From positions 3,281,140-3,345,139 of the forward strand of contig JARUPZ010000016.1 of the NCBI GenBank assembly GCA_031213475.1: 64,000 nt of DNA, written 5' to 3'. Every line of letters begins with the position of its first letter. Positions within the stretch are counted from its first letter, which is position 1. Of the stretch, positions 11,550 to 23,631 are shown piece by piece. The notes under the pieces were generated by a model. That model ran no database searches. It was not told the origin of the DNA and saw nothing but the letters and a program-made list of their open reading frames with translations. The position numbers and the translations under genes are program-made. The stretch is from Nereocystis luetkeana (Eukaryota > Sar > Phaeophyceae > Laminariales > Laminariaceae).

Positions 11550-13203
11550 ATGGGGGGGGGTGAAGGGGGGGCGTATTGTTTTGTTGCTTGCCTCGATTAT
11601 TTCACCATTTTGAGACGGAGCACCGTTCCTACTCCTAACAGAGACACACCTCTAACAGTCGGGCGCTCATGACGTTGTGTCCAAACAGTACATAGAAACT
11701 TTTTGCTAGTCTTTATCCCCTTCATGTTTCGCCGCCCGTGGCCACCATCTATCTCCCAGAATAGCGATCGTTTTCTCGCTACTCTCTAGTGTACCAAAAT
11801 TCTCCGTATCACATTGTTATTTCATTTTCCTCATCTCCTCCTCTAACGCCTCCCGTCCCTCCTTTCACATTTCGCACTCTCCCACTATGTGAGTTCTACT
11901 CTCTATTCACTTGCCAAAAGGGCACATCTGTGCATCTACTTCCTCGTCCTCCCGGCTACTAGTATACCTCTTCTTTCTGGCAGGTCCAGGTCCCCTGCAC
12001 GAAATCGCAGTTTCAGAGTTTTCGCGAAGTCCATTGGGCCGTGCAAACGCGTTTTCATGCCTACCCTTTCGATTAACCCCCCCGTATATCTACAAGTGTT
12101 TCTCCAATTTCACCTTGTTTCTTAGCGCTAGCGTTTTCCTTCTTTATATCCTTTCTTCTACTTCTGTCTTGCATCCCCCAAGCTTATCTATGGACGACAT
12201 TTTTTCTTGGTTGCCTACTAAAGTATTTCATACTTTCTCGAGCTCGCTATCTCACCTTACTCCAGCTCGCCCTTCAGTTACTTTCTCCAATAGCGATCTA
12301 TCAGCTATGGCTGACAACTTTTTTGGCATGTTCTCAACTTTTTTTTTGTCATTTCAACTTTATCACGCATCTTTTTGTCTCAAGTGGGTACATTCCCAGC
12401 TCTGCTCTTAATACTGTCTTGACTCGTCGTCCTTAAGCATCTCGGTACTTTTTTAGCGGCTGCCGTCTGTACTGTGTCCAGCTGCTTTACCAGCTTCGCG
12501 TTTCCTTCTCATGGTTCTCCTGCATATTCTAGCTTTGGTACCGTCCCATTGATCAGGATGCATCTCTTGATCCCAGTGTCAAGGGGCGAGTCTGATAGGA
12601 TCGCATCCATCTTGCCTACGTGTGCATTACCCTTTCCCGCGCATTCCTTTCGCCACGGGTGTATCTCAAGAGCAGACTTTAGAGATATCTACGCCAAGGT
12701 ACGTGTATTCGTCTGCGATCGGTAATTCCTCTTCTCCCCACTTCCATTTGAAAGTTGCTGGGTTCACCTTAATCTTCGTTACATACAACAAAAACGCTCG
12801 CCATCACTCTCCATTTCCTAGTGTATTCTAGTGCCTTCTCTTCTTTGTTTCTGCAATCCTTCGGGTGTTTCTTATTTCCCCACTATTAATAAATCATCCC
12901 CGAACACCAATCCCCGACACCGTACCTCCCCCCACCGGGGCCCACTGCTTACTGCCTTGAGTACTGTTATCAAGTAATTAAAATATATATTGAATGGATT
13001 AGGCGATAGCGTACATCCAGATGCAACTCCTCGTACAAGTGTCCACACACTTCGATATCTCCCCGTTCAGCATCACAGCACTTCTCGTACGTTCCGATAT
13101 ATATTTTCATCATTCTGCACATCCATTCTCTGACCCCTGCTTCCCACAACTCTTTCCCACAACCCATTTCTCCATATTGTTAGTGAGCGTGTCGTACCAG
13201 TAG
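11550..13203 (-). mobile_element. LINE (non-LTR retrotransposon), 5'-truncated, C-tailed
   Basis: Minus-strand frames carry the end of a reverse transcriptase and the region after it. At about 12920-12885 is GLVFGDDLLIVG, the catalytic F-x-DD motif (FGDD for the usual FADD). Then come EYTRKWRVMASV, PIADEYTYLGVDIS, HVGKMDAILSDSPLDTGIKR and PKLEYAG, a typical post-RT segment of LINE ORF2. Several stops and frame changes interrupt it. The 3' end on the minus strand is GTGCTCCGTCTC, then AATACGCCCCCCC, and the tail shows as G-runs at 11553-11571. The 5' end is cut within the RT near 13.2 kb. It is inserted directly upstream of the exon at 11423-11532. Confidence 0.75.
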
Positions 13204-14445
13204 GCCTTCTGTACACTCAGAAATAAAATACATGTGCGTTGTTAGCCCCGCGTCTTTCCTAAGCATCCCGCGTCTGACGCCAGCGGCGAACACAAAAACG
13301 TGCGCTTTTGTGGGCGACAGACAGCGCGAGACAAACCTCACCACCGCCGGCGCGCTGCGTGTAACAGGGTACGTTGATCAGGACAAGGAAGACGTACCAT
13401 ACCGTATATATATATATTATATATATATATATCACACGGGTGATAAATCTAGCACACCCCTTCCGACGAGCTTTCCAAAGGCGATTCTGTATCGACAATG
13501 GGGACAGTGCGAACGAAACGAGCGATTGCATTTCATGGAAAACGTCTGGACGAGATATTGCCCACGCCACGATACTGGCTGTGTGTCCTCCCTCCTCCTT
13601 TGTACATAGTGGGAGGGGAAAAAAAAAAGTCCCGTAATTCGTTCTACGAGTAGAGGATGAGTTTGTTATCTCATCGCCCGTGGGAATAGTGTCATACGGT
13701 ATGAAGAAGCAGCGCGAGCAACGCGCCGGTGCCGGTTCACGTCACTAACCGCGGCAAGTAATATTATAGCAGTAAGCGTACGGTTCAAGTACGTATGACA
13801 ACAGGAATCTACGCGGTTCCAACAGCAGCAGTCACCGTGCAAAATTCCAACAGCAGTCCACTATCATACGTACAGCGAGCACACAGCAGACAGCGTGCAT
13901 GTTAAGGCTCTCGCGGGGAGCGATTCCTGCTTGAGAGAGACACCAATTTAAATACAACACGCACGCCACAGCAAATAGTTTCAAGGGTCCCCCAACAAGA
14001 AATGCGTCGCTCAAAGGACGACACGCCTCCACTGCTCGTGAACACCCCAGTCGTCCATGCTTATGGCTGTATACAAAAAATACCAGACATTTTACGAGTA
14101 CGGGATGTGAGCAACCGCGCAAAAAAGGACAACAGTTGGAGCCGAGAAAGAGCCAATGGGACGGCCAACAAAAAAAAAGAAACGCAACAAAACAGAAACA
14201 CACAAACACACACATTAAACACATACAAAGCACACACATCAAACACACATCAAACACATAGAAAACACACACACACAAAAAATCACACAAAACGCAAAAA
14301 TACACACAAAAACACACGCATAAGGCACGAGCCACAAGAAGAAACAACAACAACGACAACAACAACAACAACAGCAGCAGCAGCAACAACAACAAACACA
14401 AAACTACAAACAAAGAAGATAATGTTCGAACAAATAATGACACTA
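13204..14445. other. Spacer with microsatellites and an ambiguous exon-like segment
   Basis: No gene is firmly supported. Minus strand 13440-13580 is open in two frames. One reads MKCNRSFRSHCPHCRYRI, which has spaced cysteines like a zinc ribbon; the other reads FHEMQSLVSFALSPLSIQ. Either could be an upstream exon of the 6.4-11.5 kb gene, but no splice pair decides. An (AT)n run lies at 13404-13432 and a (CAA)n/(CACA)n-rich stretch at 14195-14400. Confidence 0.3.
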
Positions 14446-14551
14446 TTACGGGGGACCATAGTAAATAGGACCAAATATTGTGGGTAAAAACAGGTAAATA
14501 TATAGGTTTTTATGTGCACCATAGGTCCTATTTACTATGCCCCCCCCGTCA
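14446..14551. mobile_element. TA-flanked MITE, copy 2, touching the WDR4 stop
   Basis: Inverted ends TTACGGGGGACCATAGTAAA and the complement are flanked by TA on both sides. The middle is in the opposite orientation to most other copies. The right end lies 4 bp from the stop codon of the WDR4-like gene (14556-14558), so the MITE forms the start of its 3' untranslated region. Confidence 0.8.
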
Positions 14552-14555
14552 TAAC

Positions 14556-17500
14556 TCACTCGGCCGAGGAAGACGACGGGAGCGCCACCACAAGCTCGCC
14601 GTCGAGGAACCCGGCCTGGATGGGCACCGTGGGGAGCTGTAGGCGGGCCCGCGGCGTCAGAGAAGCCCCCTGCCCCCCTCCGTCGTCACCGCGCGACAGG
14701 CTTAGCAGCAGCAGCCCCTCCAGACTGAATAAAAGCGTCGAAAGGGACGAGAGAAAGGAGCGAAGAAGGCAGGCAGCCACTTCAGACGCTCTACCGTGGT
14801 TGCAAAGGGTATAAGCCCACCGCTTCGGCAAGGCATGTTCTTCAACACAAAACAAGCGCTCCCTTCGGGATTCTGTCGCCGGGCCAGGCGGTTGGTGGCC
14901 ATGCGAGGCGGCACCGCGGTGGTTTGGAAGAAAAAGCAGGGAGGTGGTGGCCATCGCTTCTCGCTCGACGGCGCCGATCGGAAATCGGAAACGGCGTAAT
15001 GCGGCTAACCGGGCGTCTCCGGTAGCGCTGCTACCAGCACATCGTTTACAGTTTGCTGGGCGCTTGCTACTGCGGTACAACACAAGCGCGGCGCGTGCCG
15101 AGGGAGTTGTAAGAACATCTCAAGAGACTACACAGTTGCGCGCGGGGCGCGTGCTTGTACCGTACACCCCAGTGTGCGCCGACCAGACGACCGGCGAGGA
15201 CGGTCATAGTTTATTCACGCAGCCCAGTTTGAAAACATTCCACCATTCCAGCGGGGACGCTGACGGGTGACTATGCACCATTCGGTCGGTGTCAATTATA
15301 GTCGCAATGCCGCGCGGCACTAACTTCACAAAAAAAAAACACATGCACACAAGCGAAATCGAAAAGCTCGGCGTTATCGGACAGTCCCCCCTCTCTTCAC
15401 ATGCCACCTCCCAAAAATACCGTCAGCCCCGCCCCTCCCCCCACCCATTGTGTGTCTGCACCAAAAAGAGATTGTCGAAAAGGAGAGCTCTTCCGTTGCA
15501 TCAACCATCGCAGCTTGCGACCCGAACATTCCGACATCCCCCCTACCCCCCCCCCCGTTCCCTCTCCCCTGCGCGTCGGCTCTCACCCGCTGACAACAAC
15601 CGCCACAGTTTTCCCGTCCTCGCTGCAAGATATACTGATAGGGACGCCATCCCCACCCTCACTCCCGTCCCCTTCCCCCCCCGCTTCCCCGCCGCTGCTA
15701 CCGCCTTTCGAGTCTCCAGCTGCAAACCCCGCCGCCTCCACTTCTCTCCCAGCTCCGCCTCCCTCCTCCGATTCAGGATTTACCCCCTTGCTATCCCCGC
15801 CCCCCTCTTCGGTGTCCGCCTCCAAGTATATCTCTGCAACTCCTGCCGAAGCTTCTTCGTCTTCCGGTAATGCCTCCGCGGCGGCGGCGGCGGAAGCGTC
15901 GCCGTCTGCCAAGTCTTGGCAAGCCTGCCGCACGGAGATCATGACCAGCCTGAAGGGTAACAACAACAGCGTGTGGAGCGAAGAGTGCGATGAGAGGGGG
16001 AAGGGAGTAGGGCGGGGAGGGGGGTCTACTCATGTAATGTAGTCGTATTATCATAGACGCTCGCATCCCTGCAATGCCGGGACGGGGCATGGAGGGCTTT
16101 GGGGGGGTACCTCTTGTGCTGTTGCTGTTAATGGTCGAGATGGTGTTGCTGTTATTGTTGTTCTTATTGCTGTTGTTATTGGTGGCGGTGTTTTCGTTGT
16201 TGTTATTGGCGTTGTTGTTAGCTGTTATTGATAGTTGTCTGTTGCTTTGCAACCATAAACTCGTCCGACATAATCGAATCCACGGTCGTAAGCAAGACAG
16301 GCTAAAACACGCTCCAGAACTACCCGCGATAACCTTATAGTGCCGGCTGCCGCTATTATAGTGCCCGTATCGTTGGCTGACGCATATATACCGGCACTAC
16401 AGAAGGACCGGCACGGTGAACAAAAAAGGCAAATGTAGCATGCAGCCGTTCTCGTAGGTACCTGGCATGTATCGCATAAATAGTGCTGTCCCCGAGAAAA
16501 TCCCTGAAGTCACGGGCTGCTTTTCCACGCAACAAAAAGGACAGATTGGGAAAGAGCAACACGTATGTTTAGTCCTACTTCTACTGCTGTGTATGGCAAC
16601 CCCCCCCCCCCCCCCCCTCTCTATACACACTGAAAAAGGGGGCCGAAACGTCCCAGGACGGCGCATGAAAACAAATGACAGCCAACGACATATGCATCCC
16701 GACAACAACCACAACTCATATTCCACGTGTACCACAACAAACGCTACCGCCATACGTACATCATCGTTCCGTCGACTGTGTATCAGGCGCAGGCAGAAAC
16801 TGTTACTGCGACGGTGGCAGCCGTAGAAGTCGCGATCGAATTATTACACCCAGCTTGCAAAGATGAGTTTCGAGCAAATCTTGGATCTAACACCTTCGGT
16901 TTGTTGTTTTTCTTTACACCAGTATGCGTACCGTAGCCCTGTTAGTCGTTGACTATTAACGGGCGTCACAGCTACTGTAGTTATCAGTTGGATTGGTTGG
17001 GTGTGGCGAAGTGAGCCAACTAACCAACTTTCCCCCCTCCCCCCAAGTATTTGCTATCGTACGTGTAACAACAGAAAAAAATACAATCCGAGCCAGTCAG
17101 ATGTAAAGACGCAGAACGCGTCAGTCAGGTACAAATTACGCGTAATTCCGCAAAATACCGCACGCAACTAGCCGTAATACCTAGCGAGCTACGTAATGCC
17201 ACCTAATAACTAGTCGGCGGCGAATGGTCAGTCAGGTCACGGCCCTAACGACAGCAGTGAATAGTAGGGCGATTGTCGTCCGCATCAACTACATGGCACA
17301 ACCAGAATGGGTCTCTTTTTGATTCGGTGGGGTGCTGACGTGGCAGTCAGCGCATAACCTATACCGCGCGTAGCTTACTGCTGCTGCTGGGGCTAAAGAA
17401 ATCGTACATTCCAGGTACTGTACTACAAGGCTTGTCTATAATGCCACGTGGGACCGGGCCTCTGAAAAAGTAGACCGCAGTGGCATACTGCTGTGGTATT

Positions 17501-20500
17501 GACGTCTTGTTTGAGAAACCGCAGTATAACCGCTCTCGAGTTCCATGTTCCCCCGGGAAAGACGTGAACCTGAGTTTCTTGTGGGCTTCGTTTTTTTTAG
17601 AAAGACGATGGTAGTAGTCAAGGTCGTACAGAAGGTGCATACGTATGAATATGTACTCGTACTGCTGCTGTTGCAGCCGCTGTAGTACACGCACAATACT
17701 CGCGATTCGTCTTCACCTGGTATTGTCTACAAACGCTATTTCACTCGGAGATTGTATCGATTCGGTCGTGCATGTCTGTGGGTGATCTAGAAAGCAAAAA
17801 ATAATTTGCCACTTTTACAGGGAAAAACACGTACCGGTATGGAGTATACTCGCTCTACGTCGTAGCCTGGCCGGACTCGAACCGACAGTTTTCCCGAGAG
17901 GAGCAGCGGCTTGCGCCACCCACGGCTGCTCTTTCGTGTTCAGTACGTTTGACATTTTATTTGGTCCCGTAATTACCTGAACCAATACATACTTGCTATT
18001 CATACCTCGTTGAAGCTGCGATTTACTTTGCGCAATGTATTGATCCAGAATCTCCCGCAAAAAAAACACCCTAGAGGGGCAGCGGCATATTCAAATTCCG
18101 TACGTACGAGTATTGGGAAAAGGCTTATACACTTTTTTTTCTTTTTTTTCCTTTCATCCCATTCATTATCTTCGCACATCTTCTTCTCTCTCTCCTTCCA
18201 ACTCGTAACTCAGATCCGGGGTCACATAGCAGGCTCTTCTCCCCCCTTCCCGCTACGGTACGTGCCTTCATTTTTATCGCGAGAAGATTTCAGCCTTTTC
18301 TTCCCTCGTCGACTCGCATCGAATTGTGCCTACCCACGCTGCAAGGCGCTCTCAACAATTGAATCCTTTTTTATTTTTATTTTTGCAAATAAAGTCAAAT
18401 GTCCGACCCACCTGGGGCTCGAACCCAGGACTCAAACAAGTAGAATTCGAGGTTAACCACTTGAACCACCGGGGCGACCGGCTGCCTTTAGGGCTGATTA
18501 AAAACGAGCCAAAGACTCCCATAAGTTTATACCATACCTGGTGTCTTCTATTCAATACAAGCGTCGTTAGACAAACCAGCGCTTCTCACCCTTGCCCCGT
18601 CTCGACGTCCCAAAGGCCCACCCTCCCGTCCCCGCCCCCCGACAGCAGCATAACGCCATCTCCGGGCACCGGTGCCAGCACAGACACGAAATCCTTGTGG
18701 CCAAGGAGATAGGTGTGGATGATGGTCGTTCGCGGGAACTGTCACACCGCGTCAAAAGGCCGTGCCGTGCACACACACACACAACGCCGGGAGCGGTGGC
18801 CACGATCAAAGGGGAGGAAGGAGAGGGGAGTCGGTCGGCGGGCCCCGCCTCTAGAAAACGCCAGCCCATTGAATCGCGCAGCCCTTCTCACACTGAGACC
18901 GGAAAATTGATCTCCCCAGGTGCCTTGCTATCTCTGCAGCGCCCGGTCCCCAGTGGAAGGGTCAGGGAAGGTCGGCATACTCACGACGCTGCCGCATGAC
19001 ACGTAAATCAACATTTTTTCGTTCTACAACCCGAGTTAAATTTGCCGCACGACACAGGCGTGAAAGCGTGGCGCGCTCGAACTGTGTCTTAACCCGTCCA
19101 CCTGAGGATAACAACGAGAAATAAATAAACGAAAACAAAAACTCCAAGAGCTACCTTTACCATGGGGGGGTGGGTGAGTCGGTTCGTTTGGACCCTTCCG
19201 CCATAGGCTCGAACCAAGCCGGTCGCACTGCGAGGAAGAACAAACGACTCAAGATCGCGGCCGCGCAATGCGACTCGTCAGCGCAAGTTCGCTTCTCCAA
19301 GGGTGTCGGACACCCTCCTTGGGTGTGGATGCGACCTTCTGGGGTAGGTGCACCTTTATTTATATACTCAAGTTGTGGTATACAGAAAAAAAGGCAACAC
19401 ACGAAGGAAGGACTCGAGCAGATGAAATCGAGTGCGTTGGCAGCCACCCGAGACATATACCGAAATACCCCCTGGGTGCACAAGCCAACTACCTCCACGT
19501 ACACTCCATACGGTTACAAAGCGACGCAATCATGTTGAACTTCGACTGCAGCCAACACTGCTGTGAGTCGCTCAAGGGCTTAAGGTCTGGTGTACTGGTG
19601 TCGCCCCTCCCCCCCCCCGGCCCGACACATCCCCGATGCAACGATTTTTCGGGGTAATCTACTGAGCGAGGTTGTCAACAACTTCGTATCCAATCGCCGT
19701 GCCCAAACGACAGGCGTCGTTGGAATGATGTGTGTCGATGATTAATCTCTGTGAGAAGAGACTTCCGAACTGACATACTAATGTAGTACTCGTGCGTAGA
19801 GTTTGCACGTCAACAAATAAGTCAGACTGCATGTTCCAAAAGGCGTTATCTATATATGGGAGGAAGAGACGGGCGAGGGGGGGAGGGGGGCAGGGCCGCT
19901 TTTTTGCTGCGTTCGGGCTAGCCCGAGCGCGAAACGGCTCTACCAGTGGGGATAAGTCTTGTTCGAAACTTACCCATGTCTAGCATACGGCGGGGGAAGG
20001 AATGCGTTTGCGTGAGGGCAGAGCATTTCGACAAAGCTTGACTTGTCCCGACTCAGACGCTATCCACTATTAATAGGTACAGTCAGCTTGCACGCGGCGA
20101 ATGCTATGATTGCCGGCCGTAAGGAATAGAGAAGCCGAAGACCAACACCAAAAAAAAACAGGAGAAGCACCAACACCTGCTACGCTTGGGTAGGCTTGGA
20201 AAACGCCAGCAGCACCAGATATCTTTGTTTCTCCACCTACCAGTAGATTTTGTGCCTTTTCGCGATCAGGAGCTAAATTTAGGGCAATGAGCTAATGTGA
20301 TATCGTCCTGAACAACAACCCTAGGAAAATGCCAACGCCAGCCCCACCTGGGAAACCCTTATGTGCTCCGCCCGGTCTGCGGTGGCCAACAGCGCTCCGC
20401 CCTTGATAGAAACCATAGCGGTTATCGTCATGGCCGTGTGCCCGAGAAGGTGCTTCAGCGCCGCGGAGGGGTCAGGGAGAGGCGCCGCATAAGCGTCTCC

Positions 20501-23285
20501 GCATTTGTCAGAAACCACGAGAACCTGACAACGAGATGGTTCAGCGTCGAGCGAGAGGCAAAGACGATGGAGATGCCGGGCAAGCAAGGGTGTGACACTA
20601 TTGACAACACCAAAACACCTCTGCAAAATACCTCTGCATATACTTCGTATCAGACAGCATCCCTCATGCAGTGCAGCGGTATTGCAAGAGTGTAACCCTA
20701 AGCCTGTTACACTATTGATAACACCAACCCAGCCCCACACAACCCCACACAAACCCGTGAACTAAGCACGGGAAAGTATACTACTGGTGTTGAAAGGGCC
20801 TTTAAGCGGTGGGCGTCATGTTGTTCTTCGGATCGCTTTTTTCCATCAAGCCTCAGATCGCTCTCACGCAGGAGGCTGAAAAATATAGGGCATCGCCGCC
20901 AGTACACCGCACACCCCTCCTAGAGCTGCAGGAGCGAACGAACGGAGGCACGCTGATGGTACACAGCAGTACCGGCATGAACTACAGTAGTGTACTCAGG
21001 TGATGCAACTCTTTCTCTGTACTCGTAGCGAGTCGTGACTGTTTAATAAACTCACACTCGTACTCATACTATTTCCAAACAAACGCCAAAAGCGACTTTC
21101 AAGTCCTATACAAATCCACTGCTGTTGTTGTCGTACGCGGTGGCAGTCCCAATGTTTTACCTCTCCTTCCTCCACCCCTTCGCCCCCCCCACTCCCGCCG
21201 CCGCCTCCTTCACTACCACCAGCAGCTTTAGTCGGCGCGAACAACACGCTCGTCGGTTTCTTTGGGATCTCCCGCTCCCCAAGCAGCGTTCCCGGTTCGA
21301 GCCCAGCAGACCCCTCGTCCATGCCATCTCCGCCCGTCGTCTGCCCGGCAACCCGACCGGTGCGCCACACCCGCACACGCTTGTCCTCCGTGGCCATGGC
21401 AACCATGGATGCATCCGCCGAGTAGGCTATGTCCACTCCGTTGGCCCCCGGCCTGTCCTGCCCATCGTGCAAAATTTCCAGCAACTCGTACTCTTCGCCG
21501 CTACTCGTTTGTTTGGTGGTGGGGGGGCGGGGAGGGAGGGAGGGAGGCGGAGGGGGAGGGGGGAACGCCAGAAGCTCACAAGGGAGTAGTGGGGCGGCGT
21601 GGTTTATGTGGGTACGGTGGTGGTGGTGGTGGTGTTGGTGGTGGTGTTGGTGGTGTTGGAGTTGGTGTTGGTGGTGTTGGTGTAGATGGAGTTGGAGCTA
21701 CCGCAGTGTCAGTGTCATTGTTGGTGTTGGTGGCGTTGGTCGTGTTGTTGTGGCGGTTTGGCGCAACATGGCGTTGGTGAGTTAGGTGTTGATAGGTCTG
21801 TAAGATGGACGTATGGGTGCGGCCACTGGATTGTAGCCACATGTGGTTGTTGCCGTACATATGTTTGCCTAGGAGGCTGACTGACTCGTTGAATAACCAA
21901 GAAGATAGACGGAGCAAGCCATGGGCACGACAGCGTCACTGCCAACAGCTCGGGGGCAACGGAGCCGCAGGTCAGGAATTAACAGCATACTGCGTTGAGC
22001 GAATTTTATAGAAGAGGTCGATCATTGCCAACAGCTCGGGGCCAACGGAGTCGCACGTCAGGAAATAACAGCAAACTGCGTCGAACGAATTTTATAGAAG
22101 AGGTCGAGGGAAGCAAGGATGTATGTCACATAGCAACTTGGATAGATCATTGTTAGAGCCACCGCACTTCCTCCGAGGAGAGACCAGTGGGAACCCAGTC
22201 GCGGGAAACAACTTCATGGCAGGGGTGGTGGTGTTGTTGGTGTTGATGGAGTTGGTGTTGGTGTTGGTGTTGATTCTGGTGCTGGTGACCGGTGCAAACG
22301 CAAGCGACGGTGAGAAGGGCGGGCTCTGAGGCAAATGGCGGTCAGTACACCGCAAGCCCATTGTCGACGTCCGGCATTGACACCGTGGAAAGGAGAGGTG
22401 AGGAAGTCAGTCAGTGTTCCAACCCGATAGGTTGACGGCCAGACTACACATAGAGTGGCAATGGTGGGTGTACGCGCGACAAACGTTTGTGACAACCCAA
22501 GGGGCAACTACTCATAGGTGCATCTACTTTGTTACCACCTGGTGATTGAGTCGTATACTGGCTGTACTACAGGAGTAGTACGTAAACGTTTGATGCTAAA
22601 GAAAGAGCTTGCGCGGTCCTTACGAGCCGCTCTGTTGTACACGCGAACGGAACCGCAGAGCAGGGTCGTCAATCAGCTTGCACCTGGCCTGTGGAATGCT
22701 GGGTGCGAACTGCTGAATACTGCTGCACACCCAAGTGCGGGTGCGAACTGCTGAATACTGCTGCACACCAAAGTGCGAGTACATATCGGTACCGTACGGG
22801 TATCACAGCTCTCGTCTCTCGTGGGCCTAGAGGGTCGGATGGCAACACGCAAACGTTGGCGTCCGCGGTTGGGAACTCGTCTGTTCAAGGCCACAACTTG
22901 GTGTACTACTAATAGTACAAGACTCATCTAGTTTATACCAGGTATAGAACTGCAATCGAAACAAACAAAGCTCCACGATAGTTGCTCGTACAGAGCACAG
23001 AAGCAAACCATATGTCTGGCCATATGGGGGTATGCGTCACACGACGCCGCAGCAGCGGTGCAGGTGCTGCTGCAGTTTGGAGAGTGGCGAGTCTCGGGTG
23101 CGCCATGATATCATCTCTGACATCGGGATGATTTACGTACGTATGATATCATGCTGGCACACACAGAGGGTTGCGCCGCCTATAATAACCGCACACCTTT
23201 TTGGGTCGCCCACTTCAATCACATGGCCGCCTTCCAGAGCAACGGCCAGCCTGTCGTGCCTGACGGTGAACACAGAGCGGAGCAT
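14556..23285 (-). CDS. WDR4: tRNA (guanine-N7) methyltransferase non-catalytic subunit, WDR4/Trm82 family
   Basis: Six minus-strand exons join in perfect phase: 23197-23285, 21161-21500, 20348-20524, 18590-18738, 15587-15949 and 14556-14724, giving 428 aa (human WDR4 is 412). WD40 signatures run in family order: EDKRVRVWR (about 68-76), REIPKKPTSVLFA (about 105-117), DKCGDAYAAPLPDPS (about 149-163), ATADRAEHIRVSQ (to 202), LLGHKDFVS (213-221), GGGDGRVGLWDVETG, and SISCSEDGKTVAVV (about 357-370). The run from ADRxExIRVS into LLGHxxFVS is diagnostic of WDR4/Trm82. The protein is the scaffold partner of METTL1/Trm8, which makes m7G46 in tRNA. The first in-frame ATG (23285) follows an in-frame TGA. 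An acidic, Ala/Gly/Glu-rich insertion lies at about 265-350. Introns are 0.6-2.6 kb and hold tRNA-like units and retroposon pieces. Confidence 0.88.
14725..15586 (-). other. WDR4 intron 5
   Basis: This intron has donor GTGAGAGC and acceptor CTTTTATTCAG. It holds no repeat shared elsewhere in the window apart from short C-runs near 15540-15556. Confidence 0.6.
17866..17948 (-). repeat. tRNA-like unit (possible SINE head or tRNA relic)
   Basis: The minus strand has a good A-box-like TGGCGCAAGCCGC and a perfect B box GGTTCGAGTCC within a T arm that pairs. The acceptor-stem halves do not pair well, so a working tRNA gene is unlikely. It lies in a WDR4 intron. Confidence 0.4.
18150..18365. repeat. 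Dispersed repeat H, copy 1
   Basis: About 200 bp is similar to 61795-62010. Shared landmarks are AACTCAGRTCCGGGGTCA, TAGCAGGCTCTTCTC (with one change), and GTGCCTACCCACGCT. It is pyrimidine-rich on the plus strand and has no coding capacity. The family is unknown. Confidence 0.6.
18404..18480 (-). repeat. tRNA-like unit
   Basis: The minus strand shows A-box-like TGGTTCAAGTGG, an anticodon-arm-like hairpin (CTCGAA...TTTGAG) and a perfect B box GGTTCGAGCCC in a paired T arm (CTGGG/CCCAG). Two acceptor-stem positions mismatch and the stem leans on G-U pairs. It is more likely a tRNA-derived relic than a working gene, but a folding score would decide. Confidence 0.4.
18739..20347 (-). other. WDR4 intron 3
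   Basis: A 1.6-kb intron with donor GTGGGGCTG and acceptor GTGTGACAG. It carries a G-rich stretch near 19880-19890. No shared repeat was recognised. Confidence 0.5.
21501..23196 (-). other. WDR4 intron 1 with tandem duplications
   Basis: A GGT/GTT-rich stretch lies at 21610-21745 and again at 22215-22280. An 85-88 bp tandem duplication lies at about 21938-22108 (CCAACAGCTCGGGGSCAACG to GAATTTTATAGAAGAGGTCG). A roughly 38-bp tandem duplication lies at 22690-22770 (GGTGCGAACTGCTGAATACT). No exon was seen. Confidence 0.55.
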
Positions 23286-23631
23286 CTGATGATAGCCGCG
23301 ACTTGCACACGGCGCCACCCCTCGTGAGAGCACTCTCAACTCTTTAGCACCCAATCACCAACAACCAACGAACGAACGCGAGAACGCGGTTTTTTAAAGA
23401 ATGGGTTTCACGCAATTATGAAAGCGTAAAGAGGCGGGAACTAGGGGCTCTCATTACAATCCAAAGGTTTTCATGGAACAAGGCGTTTTTATTTTGAAAG
23501 TTCAAAACCCGCCGCACTTTGTTCCTCTTCGACTATACCGCCGCGCCGCACCGTCCCTATCGCCCCGCAAGCAGTAGGGTGCCACGGTGCCGTACACAGC
23601 AGTAGCCCACACCACTCAAGGAGTGCAAAGT
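23286..23631. promoter_or_regulatory. Shared divergent promoter region
   Basis: These 346 bp separate the start codons of the WDR4-like gene (minus, 23285) and the second WD40 gene (plus, 23632). Both 5' untranslated regions and both promoters must fit here, unless there are upstream non-coding exons, so it is probably a bidirectional promoter. No TATA box or other named element was identified. Its central part is relatively A-rich and its right part GC-rich. Confidence 0.55.

Larger units (their letters stand above)
15950..18589 (-). other. WDR4 intron 4 with repeat remnants
   Basis: A 2.6-kb intron. It contains a short 3' piece of the SINE-like element (about 16010-16095, with its G-block), a (GTT)n-like stretch at 16105-16245, a C-run at 16600-16617, tRNA-like units at 17866-17948 and 18404-18480, and repeat H at 18150-18365. 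Between 16700 and 17850 nothing is recognised. Confidence 0.5.

Noticed and set aside
18404-18480. A working tRNA gene
   Set aside because: B box and T arm are good, but two acceptor-stem pairs are mismatched and the stem relies on G-U pairs; kept only as a tRNA-like repeat.
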